Shown here: positions 53,424 to 60,471 of the stretch, piece by piece
How positions within the stretch are numbered: position 1 is the stretch's first letter
How the letters are laid out: each line of letters starts with the position of its first letter
DNA from: Dyadobacter endophyticus
Lineage (GTDB): Bacteria > Bacteroidota > Bacteroidia > Cytophagales > Spirosomataceae
Length of the DNA: 64,000 nt
Direction of reading: 5' to 3'
Assembly (NCBI RefSeq): GCF_014641595.1
Contig: NZ_BMIA01000001.1
Location: forward strand, 1,736,426-1,800,425
The notes under the pieces: generated by a model
What the model saw: the letters and a program-made list of their open reading frames with translations, nothing else
What the model was told of the DNA's origin: nothing
The model's database searches: none
Position numbers and translations under genes: made by a program

Positions 53424-54067
53424 ACAACGGCACGTTTATTCAAATCTCGGTCAGCGACGAGCAGAAATTTTTTGCCCGCCAGCTGGTCAACCATTCCATC
53501 CGACACCACCATATCTCCAATATTTGGGATAAGAACGAAGACCGCCTCGCGCAGACCCGCATGATGCGCTTCACGGGAACGCTCGGCGAGATCGTCTTCG
53601 CCGACTGCTACCACCTGCCCCGCCCTGCGCGCTCCTTTGGCGCCACCGACGGCCAGGACTGGGGGCAGGACTTCCTCATCCGCTCCGACGCCGAAAACTT
53701 CGCCGTCGACATCAAGTCCATGAAACGTCGCTCGGGCATCCTGGCCGGAGACTATGTTTTGAACATCCCTTCTTCCCAGCTCCACAGGCCCGGCTCTAAG
53801 ACCTCGCATTACTTCTGCATTTCGTTCCACCAATCCGACACCGAGGGCACCATTGCCTCCTTGCTTGGGTTCATTGATAAGCACGCATTAGAAAACGGGG
53901 AGACCGGAAAGTTGTTTCATGCCGGGACGAAGCGTACACGAGCGGACGGGAGCACCTTTTCATTCAACGAAGCCACTTATGAAGTGCTATTTTCTGACAT
54001 CGCACCGCCGGTGGTAACTAATTCGGTCCGTAGGATAAAGGGATTCCGGATGTGCGAATTGAAATGA
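53405..54067 (+). CDS. PD-(D/E)xK nuclease-like protein
   Basis: From ATG 53405 the product has 220 residues; the frame is open upstream inside the membrane protein gene, but this start gives a soluble N-terminus (MEQIVLNNGTFIQISVSDEQ). Residues GTLGEIVFAD (E62), GQDWGQDFLI (D89) and FAVDIKSM (D102, K104) have the spacing of the E...D...(D/E)xK site of restriction-type nucleases. It overlaps the membrane protein gene by 19 bases and is followed by a PIN toxin pair and a DNA methyltransferase, so a restriction role is plausible. It is not matched to a known enzyme. Confidence 0.75.
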   Translation: MEQIVLNNGTFIQISVSDEQKFFARQLVNHSIRHHHISNIWDKNEDRLAQTRMMRFTGTLGEIVFADCYHLPRPARSFGATDGQDWGQDFLIRSDAENFAVDIKSMKRRSGILAGDYVLNIPSSQLHRPGSKTSHYFCISFHQSDTEGTIASLLGFIDKHALENGETGKLFHAGTKRTRADGSTFSFNEATYEVLFSDIAPPVVTNSVRRIKGFRMCELK

Positions 54068-54117
54068 GTAAGTTTTGGGTGTAAATTTGACTTGACACTC
54101 AATCATCACGCAGAAAC

Positions 54118-54393
54118 ATGAAAGTTGCAAAAAAACAAAAGGCGAAGTCGGCTTCGGGTGCCAGCCGTCCAGGCAAACCAAAGCAAGTGGATTATCCCGA
54201 ACCGGACCAAAATTTGCCGGTGATGAGAGCCGAAGAACCTGCCGTGGAATATCGGAAATCCACTCAGTCTGACGCCATTAAATTCCGTTCGTCGCTACCC
54301 TATCGATTGATGGGTTGCGCACAGGGCTTTATGAGCAATATGTCCGATGACGAAATCAAGGAAATGATGATTCGTGACAGATATGGCCTATGA
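54118..54393 (+). CDS. Antitoxin-like small protein
   Basis: The 91-residue product has a basic, P/S-rich N-terminal half (VAKKQKAKSASGASRPGKPK) and a C-terminal helical part (IKFRSSLPYRLMGCAQGFMS, then DDEIKEMMIRDRYGL). Its stop overlaps the PIN gene start by four bases, the standard layout of an antitoxin before its toxin. The conserved-looking C-terminal acidic helix could wrap the PIN active site. There is no clear DNA-binding fold by eye. The role is inferred from position. Confidence 0.7.
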   Translation: MKVAKKQKAKSASGASRPGKPKQVDYPEPDQNLPVMRAEEPAVEYRKSTQSDAIKFRSSLPYRLMGCAQGFMSNMSDDEIKEMMIRDRYGL

Positions 54394-54836
54394 AGCTTTT
54401 TCTGGATACAAATGTGCTGCTTGATCACGCCCTTAACAGGGTCACCGGGCAGCCGATGGAAATTAGCTATTTGATGTTGTTGACCAAAAATCAGAATATT
54501 CCTGTATATATTTCGCCCGGTTCTCTCTATACATTTGCCTATGTTCTCCAAAAAAACGGGTTGCGAGGGAAGGATTTACGAATGAAAATTGAACAATATC
54601 TGTCGCTGGTACATCTTTGCCCCAGTGATAAAACTTATTTTTTAGAAGGTATTCAATCCGATTTCAAAGATATTGAAGACGCTTTTCAATATTTTCATGG
54701 CTTGCAGACCGAGTGCGATCATCTCATTACAAGCAACGTTCGGGACTTCAAACCGCACTGCGACGGCATGCAGGTTTTTTCGCCTTCCCAATTCGTAACC
54801 CAGGTATTGAACAAGAAACGCGGCATCGACTTCTAA
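54390..54836 (+). CDS. PIN-domain toxin-like ribonuclease
   Basis: The 148-residue protein is a PIN domain: KLFLDTNVLLDHAL (D6), E24, the central DFKDIEDAFQYFHG (D97) and ITSNVRDF (D119) make up the acidic metal site. In VapC-type toxins such domains cut RNA. It overlaps the small upstream gene by four bases and stops five bases before the DNA methyltransferase gene, so it sits inside the presumed restriction-modification cassette. Confidence 0.87.
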   Translation: MKLFLDTNVLLDHALNRVTGQPMEISYLMLLTKNQNIPVYISPGSLYTFAYVLQKNGLRGKDLRMKIEQYLSLVHLCPSDKTYFLEGIQSDFKDIEDAFQYFHGLQTECDHLITSNVRDFKPHCDGMQVFSPSQFVTQVLNKKRGIDF

Positions 54837-54841
54837 ACCGG

Positions 54842-56323
54842 ATGGCTTCACAAACACGCACGTACGCGCGCAAAAAATTGCTGGGCCAGGTTTATACGCC
54901 TCTTCATATTGTCGACAAAATACTGCGGCATTGCGGTTTTTATGAGACGGACTCAACCGGAAAACGTATGCTCGACCCGGCGTGTGGCGACGGGCGTTTC
55001 CTGGTGCCGATCGCGGAATTCATCATTCGCAATACGCCGACCGACGAAATCGCCCAAAAGCTGCAACGACTTCATGGCTGGGACGTTGACAAAAAAGCGT
55101 TGCAACAATGCCGTGAAAACCTCGACGCGCTCATTGCACCGCTCGGCATTTCGGTTGACTGGCAATTGCGCCAATGCGATGCTTTGAAACAATGGCGATC
55201 CCGGGAGAAATTCGATCTGATTGTCGGAAATCCGCCCTACATCCGCATTCAGCATTTGCCTGAGGTACAACGGAAATACATTCAGAAGCATTACTCATTT
55301 TGCAGCACGGGGTCTACCGATGCATTTATCGCGTTTTTTCAACTCGCAACCAAGCTGCTCGCGCGCGATGGCATATGCGGTTTGATTACGCCCAACTCCT
55401 ATCTCGTTTCAGAATCCGGCGGGCCTTTGCGAAAGTATTTTTGCAAAAATCAAAATTTAAAACTTATCACCAATTACCGCGATGTGCCGGTCTTTGGCGC
55501 TGCTTCAACCTACCCTGCTATCACCCTATTCGGCGGGCAGCAAGCCGATGTTTTCCGCTTCGAACAATGCATCAACAACCGTTTCGAATACGAGGGGCGC
55601 GATATTTCCCACTTCGAATTGAAGAACGACATCCCCTGGCAGCTTTCCGTCAACGAACAGACAATACAGGAAGGCCGGCGGCTGGGTGACATTTGTAAAA
55701 TTTCGGTCGGATTGACGACGCTCGCGGACGGTTGCTATCTGTTCAATATTATCAGCGAGAAGAATGGCCTGGTTTACGTCAAAAACAAGAATGGCTTCTT
55801 CACGCATTTGGAAAAGGACTTACTTAAACCGATTATCAAAGGCTCCAAGCTGAAAGCTGCCGACGACGCGATTACCGAATATATCCTATTTCCCTACCAG
55901 AAAGACAGCTCTGATAAACAGCGCATTATCCCCGAGGAAACGCTTAAAGCAGAATTTCCTCAAACATATTCCTATCTTATTAAAGTAAAACCCGAACTGG
56001 ATCGTCGTGATAACGGGAAGCCCAATGCAGTTGCGTGGTATGCATTCGGGAGGGCTCAGGGGTTAGATAATGCATTTGGCAAGAAGATCATTTTCTCGCC
56101 GATGAACCGCCAGCCGAATTTCATTTTGTATGAAAACCCGGATGTGACGGTTTATTCAGGTTATTTTATTAAATATGATGGCGATTATCAAACGTTACTC
56201 GAACAGCTCAATTCGCAACGAATGGCCGATTTTGTGGCTATTGCCGGACGAGATTTTCAAGGCGGATACAAAGGTTACAACAAGAAGGTAATCGAGAATT
56301 TTATTATCACCACTCACTCCTGA
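54842..56323 (+). CDS. N6-adenine DNA methyltransferase (Eco57I/TaqI type)
   Basis: From ATG 54842 the product has 493 residues; the frame is open back into the PIN gene, but this ATG follows the PIN stop by five bases and gives the family start ARKKLLGQVYTPLHIVDKIL. Motif I is LDPACGDGRFL (D45-G51) and motif IV is IVGNPPYIRI (N130-Y133), the adenine type. The second half (about 270-490) has the specificity-domain phrases DICKISVGLTTLADGCYL and NRQPNFILYENPDVTVY. It would methylate adenine in a specific site. Whether it also cuts DNA or needs the nearby nuclease is open. Confidence 0.9.
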   Translation: MASQTRTYARKKLLGQVYTPLHIVDKILRHCGFYETDSTGKRMLDPACGDGRFLVPIAEFIIRNTPTDEIAQKLQRLHGWDVDKKALQQCRENLDALIAPLGISVDWQLRQCDALKQWRSREKFDLIVGNPPYIRIQHLPEVQRKYIQKHYSFCSTGSTDAFIAFFQLATKLLARDGICGLITPNSYLVSESGGPLRKYFCKNQNLKLITNYRDVPVFGAASTYPAITLFGGQQADVFRFEQCINNRFEYEGRDISHFELKNDIPWQLSVNEQTIQEGRRLGDICKISVGLTTLADGCYLFNIISEKNGLVYVKNKNGFFTHLEKDLLKPIIKGSKLKAADDAITEYILFPYQKDSSDKQRIIPEETLKAEFPQTYSYLIKVKPELDRRDNGKPNAVAWYAFGRAQGLDNAFGKKIIFSPMNRQPNFILYENPDVTVYSGYFIKYDGDYQTLLEQLNSQRMADFVAIAGRDFQGGYKGYNKKVIENFIITTHS

Positions 56324-56327
56324 AAAT

Positions 56328-56774
56328 ATGGACATCACCGCTTCTATTGACCGTTTAACCTGGCTCTGCGAACACATCCCGGCACTCATCGAGGCCATTC
56401 CGGTTACAGCGCTGGAAAGTAAACCTACGCCCGAAAAATGGAGCAAAAAAGAAATTTTAGGCCATTTGATCGACAGTGCTGCCAACAACCATCAGCGGTT
56501 TATCAGGATCCAGTCCGAAAATGAGCCGGTGATCTTCTACAATCAGAACGATTGGGTAGGGTTCAGCAGGTACAACGAGATCGCCACCGAACAGCTGATT
56601 GCGACCTGGAAGCATTATAATCTCCACCTGGCAGCAGTCGCAAAGGCCATTCGCCCCGAGAACCTCGCCCGAAATGGTGTGGGAAGAGATGGTCAGCCGC
56701 ACACGCTGAAATGGTATTTCGACGATTACGTCGACCATATGGAGCACCATTTACACCAAATAGTATCCTATTAA
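56328..56774 (+). CDS. DinB-fold protein
   Basis: The 148-residue protein has the DinB four-helix fold with three metal histidines: KKEILGHLIDSAANNHQRF (first His) and the C-terminal DHMEHHLHQIV (second and third). DinB/YfiT proteins are thiol-dependent or metal-dependent transferases, often with unknown substrates. It starts four bases after the methyltransferase stop, so it is on the same transcript, but a functional tie is not shown. Confidence 0.88.
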   Translation: MDITASIDRLTWLCEHIPALIEAIPVTALESKPTPEKWSKKEILGHLIDSAANNHQRFIRIQSENEPVIFYNQNDWVGFSRYNEIATEQLIATWKHYNLHLAAVAKAIRPENLARNGVGRDGQPHTLKWYFDDYVDHMEHHLHQIVSY

Positions 56775-56815
56775 TCAGCCCCATTCGCGAATATTTGTGC
56801 TAAAAGATTTATAAA

Positions 56816-56833
56816 TAAACGAACGTTCATTTA
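56816..56833. promoter_or_regulatory. TetR operator overlapping a -7 element
   Basis: TAAACGAACGTTCATTTA is a palindrome with one mismatch around GAACGTTC, a common TetR-operator core. It touches the exact -7 element TATATTTG at 56832-56839, so binding would block the promoter. Confidence 0.7.
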
Positions 56834-56839
56834 TATTTG
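56832..56839 (+). promoter_or_regulatory. Bacteroidota -7 element of the TetR operon
   Basis: TATATTTG matches TAnnTTTG. The expected start of transcription falls near 56844, about 20 bases before the TTG start of the TetR gene. Confidence 0.6.
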
Positions 56840-56863
56840 CGCCATGAAAAATACCGCTAACAA

Positions 56864-57451
56864 TTGAGACTCAGGGACGCTAACAAGGAGGCGCTGATCC
56901 GTGAGAAGGCGATCGAGCTCATCGTGAACCACGGCTTCGACGGGCTGAGCATGCACAAACTCGCCAAAGCCGCAGGGGTATCGGTGGCTACGATTTACAT
57001 TTATTTCAAAGACCGCGAGGATCTTATCCAGCAGGTTTATACCGATGAATCGCGCAAAATGACGGAGGCGACATTGTTAAATTTCGATCCGGACGTGCAT
57101 TTCGATGAAGGCTTGAAGCGGCAGTGGATCAATCGCATGAACTATTGCCTTGAAAACCCGTACAGTATGACGTTCATGGAGCAGGTGAAGCATTCACCGC
57201 TGGTGGACCGTTCGACGGTGGATACGCGTTTTTTGCAGGCAATGCAGCGGTTTGTCCACAATGCGATCGACCGCAAGGAAATTATGCCGCTGCCGGTTGA
57301 AATTTACTGGTCGATAGCCTTTGCCCCCCTTTACCAGCTTGTGAAGTTCCATATCGCGGGCAAAAGTATGCCCGGCCGCCCTCCGTTCATTTTCGATGAA
57401 GAGAAAATCAACCTGACACTCGGATTGGTGTTAAAAGCCTTAAAACCTTAA
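56864..57451 (+). CDS. TetR family transcriptional regulator, TTG start
   Basis: The 195-residue product has the TetR HTH (about 8-55: LIREKAIELIVNHGFDGLSM, KLAKAAGVSVATIYIYFKDRE) and a helical ligand domain. The frame opens just after an in-frame TAA, so TTG at 56864 is the first possible start. An ATG at 56844 in another frame makes a seven-codon frame whose TGA overlaps the TTG; this could couple translation, or mark a small frameshift. It probably represses its own operon with the 79-residue gene and the MFS gene. Confidence 0.9.
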   Translation: MRLRDANKEALIREKAIELIVNHGFDGLSMHKLAKAAGVSVATIYIYFKDREDLIQQVYTDESRKMTEATLLNFDPDVHFDEGLKRQWINRMNYCLENPYSMTFMEQVKHSPLVDRSTVDTRFLQAMQRFVHNAIDRKEIMPLPVEIYWSIAFAPLYQLVKFHIAGKSMPGRPPFIFDEEKINLTLGLVLKALKP

Positions 57452-57491
57452 CAGGAAAGCTGAAACCGGTCCGCACCTTAATTTGTTTGCC

Positions 57492-57731
57492 ATGAACGAC
57501 CATAAAATCATCGACGCGTTTGTGCTGGTTTTCAAGACCAACATCAACAATCCAAGACAAGTTAAATCGATCGCCACTACCCTGGATAGCTGCCCCGACA
57601 TCCTGAAATGGAATGTCGACCTGGCGGATATCGACAAGGTGTTGCGCATCGAGGCCACACACGCGCAATGCGGGCCTGTGATCGAGCTGGTCACCCGCGC
57701 GGGGTACGTATGCGAAGAATTAACAGACTAA
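57492..57731 (+). CDS. Small conserved-looking protein of the TetR-MFS operon
   Basis: The product from ATG 57492 has 79 residues with a beta-alpha-beta-beta-alpha-like order (AFVLVFKTNINNPRQVKSIA, CPDILKWNVDLADIDKVLRI, PVIELVTRAGYVCEEL). It resembles the ferredoxin-like fold of small metal-binding proteins but lacks the CxxC metal site. A TTG at 57483 is another start. It is 40 bases after the TetR gene and 21 before the MFS gene. Function unknown. Confidence 0.72.
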   Translation: MNDHKIIDAFVLVFKTNINNPRQVKSIATTLDSCPDILKWNVDLADIDKVLRIEATHAQCGPVIELVTRAGYVCEELTD

Positions 57732-57752
57732 AAATTTACAAAAACAAACTCT

Positions 57753-59012
57753 ATGTCAGAAACCAAACCCACATTTACCGGCTATGAAAAATTCATCATA
57801 GCCCTTTTAGCCACTTTGCAGTTTACAGTTGTGCTCGATTTCATGGTGCTATCGCCTTTGGGCTACATCCTGCTCGACAAATTATCCATTACCACCAGCC
57901 AATTCGGGCTTGTCGTTTCCGCGTACGCATTCAGCGCGGGCGCTTCCGGGTTGCTCACTGCGGGTTTTGCCGATAAATTCGACCGCAAAAAGCTGCTGCT
58001 TTTCTTCTACGTCGGCTTCCTCGTCGGCACCTTGTTCTGCGGGCTTGCACCTACTTACCATTTACTGCTGGCCGCCCGCGTGTTCACGGGTATCTTCGGC
58101 GGGGTAATCGGTTCGATCAGCTTTGCTATTATCACCGATCTGTTTGCAATCAACGTTCGCGGCCGGGTCATGGGGTTTGTGCAAATGGCGTTTGCGAGCA
58201 GCCAGGTATTAGGCATTCCGATCGGCCTTTATCTCGCAAACAAATTTAATTGGCACGCGCCTTTCCTGATGATCGTTGCGCTCGGCCTGATCGTCGGCAT
58301 TCTGATCGTAGTCAAATTGAAACCAATCAATGCGCATTTAAAAATCCAGCAGAAAGGGAATGCCTTCCATCACCTGGGCAAGACACTCTCCCGCCCCGAC
58401 TACCTGCAGGGCTTTGCCGCCACTGCACTCCTCGCGACCGGCGGCTTTATGCTGATGCCGTTTGGCACGGCCTTCGGGGTACATAACCTGGGCATCGCCG
58501 AAGCATCGCTTCCTACATTGTATATGGTGACCGGCATTTCCATGCTTGTCTTTAGCCCGATGATCGGGAAGCTGAGCGACAAGGCTGGGAAGTATAAAGT
58601 CTTCCTGATGGGCTCGACGATCACCTGCATTATGACCCTCATTTATTGCAATCTCAGCGTGACGCCGCTTTGGATTATCATCGGTTTGAATGTCCTGCTT
58701 TTCGTAGGGATCACCGGCCGGATGATTTCGGCTTCGGCACTGATGACCGCCGTTCCCGACCCGGCCGACCGGGGCGCTTACATGGGTATCAACTCGTCGA
58801 TCCAGCAGATCGCCGGTGGACTTGCCTCCTTGCTCGCGGGCTTCATTGTCTCGGAAACAAGCACGGGCTTCATCGAAAACTACCCGTTACTCGGTGATGT
58901 AGTTGTGTTCGCCGTGATCGTTACTGCCTTGCTGATGTACCGCATTCATAAATATGTGGAATCGAAACTGGCGGCAGTAACGCCCGCGAATGCGCCTAAT
59001 CCGGCGGTTTAG
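57753..59012 (+). CDS. MFS drug/metabolite transporter
   Basis: The 419-residue protein has 12 membrane segments with MFS marks: LDFMVLSPLGYILLDKL at TM1, GLLTAGFADKFDRKKLLLF (loop 2-3), AARVFTGIFGGVIGSISFAI and the later SPMIGKLSDKAGKYKVFLMG (loop 8-9). It resembles the AraJ/Bcr group of sugar or drug exporters. It ends the TetR operon, so it is the likely target of the repressor. Substrate unknown. Confidence 0.92.
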   Translation: MSETKPTFTGYEKFIIALLATLQFTVVLDFMVLSPLGYILLDKLSITTSQFGLVVSAYAFSAGASGLLTAGFADKFDRKKLLLFFYVGFLVGTLFCGLAPTYHLLLAARVFTGIFGGVIGSISFAIITDLFAINVRGRVMGFVQMAFASSQVLGIPIGLYLANKFNWHAPFLMIVALGLIVGILIVVKLKPINAHLKIQQKGNAFHHLGKTLSRPDYLQGFAATALLATGGFMLMPFGTAFGVHNLGIAEASLPTLYMVTGISMLVFSPMIGKLSDKAGKYKVFLMGSTITCIMTLIYCNLSVTPLWIIIGLNVLLFVGITGRMISASALMTAVPDPADRGAYMGINSSIQQIAGGLASLLAGFIVSETSTGFIENYPLLGDVVVFAVIVTALLMYRIHKYVESKLAAVTPANAPNPAV

Positions 59013-59033
59013 AAGATTTTTGTTAACCAATAT

Positions 59034-59106
59034 GTCACCCTGAACGGAGTCGAAGGGCAAATGCGGCGACGATATCGCATTACCCTTCGACTCCGCTCAG
59101 GGTGAC
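59034..59106. repeat. 73-bp REP-like palindromic element
   Basis: Arms of 24 bases (59034-59057 and 59083-59106) match with one mismatch; they are the GTCACCCTGA...GTCGAAGGG type element spread widely in Bacteroidota genomes. A nested inverted pair AATGCG/CGCATT (59060-59065 and 59076-59081) lies in the loop. It is 21 bases after the MFS stop and may also end transcription. Confidence 0.85.
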
Positions 59107-59345
59107 AACTGTTTTAAGGCAAGCCGGCAATGCCTTTATTTATATTGATTATCAAATCATTGTAAAATATTTCTAAAAAAATTCTTTTAATACTTTTTAT
59201 TCATTTAAAATGATTGATACATTTACCACGACAAAAACTTTTTCGACTTTCTATTTATAAGGATTAGGGTTAAAATTATTTTATGTTTATTTACAAATCC
59301 GACATGAGATAAACTATTAACTTTTTATACTTATAATACTTTTAA
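59107..59345. other. AT-rich region before the parA gene
   Basis: This stretch is far more AT-rich than its surroundings (runs of T and A at 59160-59250). It holds no gene, exact -7 element or repeated iteron that I can see. It probably contains the promoter of the ParA operon, and would be the place to look for parS-like sites. Confidence 0.4.
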
Positions 59346-60110
59346 ATGAAAATCATCAGTATTGTCAACAACAAAGGTGGTGTGGGAAAGACTACATCTG
59401 CCCAGAGTATTGCTGCCGGTCTCAGCAAATTTGCCAATGCACGTGTGCTGGTTATTGACCTAGATGCACAGGCGAGTCTTACCAAAAGTTTCGGCATTCA
59501 CCATGCCGGGCTTAAAAAAGACAGCGGCTCGTTCATCACCGGCGAATACGAATTTGATGAGATCGTCAAGCGTGTTGGAGACATTGATGTTTTGCCCGGA
59601 TCAGCCGAAATGATCCACCGGGAAGACACGATCAAGTCGGCACCTGTTTTTCCTTTCAACCTGAAAATTGCATTGGAGAAAGTGAAGGACCGTTACGACT
59701 TTGTGATCATCGACTGCCCTCCTGCGCTCTACGGAAACACGAGACTTGCGTTGGTTTCTTGCCACCAGTATTATGTTCCGTTGCAGGCAGAATTTTTGAG
59801 CTACGAGGGTTTGCGGAACTTCCTGGTGTATTCGGCGGAGATCAAAAAGATCAGCCCGAGCACCAATCTGGGCGGCGTGTTTGCGACGCGCTACAACCCA
59901 AAGATCCGTAAGAAGATCAGCCACGAACTGATCATGGCGACGCGGGAGCAGCTCGGCGAGGTGTTCATGGAAGCCTACATCCGCGATAACATCGCATTGT
60001 CGGAAGCACAGGCCAACGGAACGACGATTTTTGAATACGCACCAAACAGTAATGGAGCAGAAGATTATTATAAGTTGACAAAAGAAATACTGGAACGAAT
60101 AAATAACTGA
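59346..60110 (+). CDS. ParA family ATPase
   Basis: The 254-residue protein is a deviant-Walker ATPase of the ParA/MinD/Soj type: NNKGGVGKTTSAQS (K10 signature Lys, K15), LVIDLDAQASLTKSF, FVIIDCPPALYGNTRLAL. It lacks an N-terminal HTH, so it relies on a partner for DNA binding. The partner is the small gene 5 bases downstream. No ParB is nearby. It may be an orphan chromosome or plasmid-type partition system or a system that positions another cargo. Confidence 0.92.
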   Translation: MKIISIVNNKGGVGKTTSAQSIAAGLSKFANARVLVIDLDAQASLTKSFGIHHAGLKKDSGSFITGEYEFDEIVKRVGDIDVLPGSAEMIHREDTIKSAPVFPFNLKIALEKVKDRYDFVIIDCPPALYGNTRLALVSCHQYYVPLQAEFLSYEGLRNFLVYSAEIKKISPSTNLGGVFATRYNPKIRKKISHELIMATREQLGEVFMEAYIRDNIALSEAQANGTTIFEYAPNSNGAEDYYKLTKEILERINN

Positions 60111-60115
60111 CACTT

Positions 60116-60424
60116 ATGGCAAAGGAAAGGAAGTTTGATTTTGCACCCCTACCCCTGGTTGCTGATTTACAGGAAGACGAGCCCGTAGTAATTAAAGAGG
60201 CAGTCGAAGTCGTGGACGGTGCTCCCACCAAAGTCACTTTCGATTGTGATTTCGTGCTGATGGAAAATATGAAGGATTACGGCTACTGGGAAGGTCTGAC
60301 GCAAAAGGACATCATCATCGAATCCTTAAAGCTGTATTTTCAGGACAAAGAAATCCGCCCCCGCCCCGATAAGATACGCAACCGCACAAAGGTTGGCCGC
60401 AAGCCCAAATCGGCATTGGTATAA
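60116..60424 (+). CDS. ParA partner, ribbon-helix-helix-like
   Basis: The 102-residue product has an acidic N-terminal tail (about 1-38) and a predicted strand and two helices (KVTFDCDFVLMENMKDYGYW, TQKDIIIESLKLYFQDKEI) that fit a ribbon-helix-helix DNA-binding unit, then a basic C-terminus (NRTKVGRKPKS). Plasmid ParG-like partners of ParA have this size and fold. It is coupled to parA (5 bases) and followed by a terminator. Assignment is by shape and context only. Confidence 0.72.
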   Translation: MAKERKFDFAPLPLVADLQEDEPVVIKEAVEVVDGAPTKVTFDCDFVLMENMKDYGYWEGLTQKDIIIESLKLYFQDKEIRPRPDKIRNRTKVGRKPKSALV

Positions 60425-60427
60425 GAG

Positions 60428-60453
60428 AAAGTCTCCCGAAAGGAGACTTTTTT
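60428..60453 (+). terminator. Rho-independent terminator
   Basis: AAAGTCTCC (60428-60436) and GGAGACTTT (60442-60450) form a 9-bp stem with loop CGAAA, followed by T. It ends the ParA operon. Confidence 0.9.
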
Positions 60454-60471
60454 GTTGCATGTTACATATGT

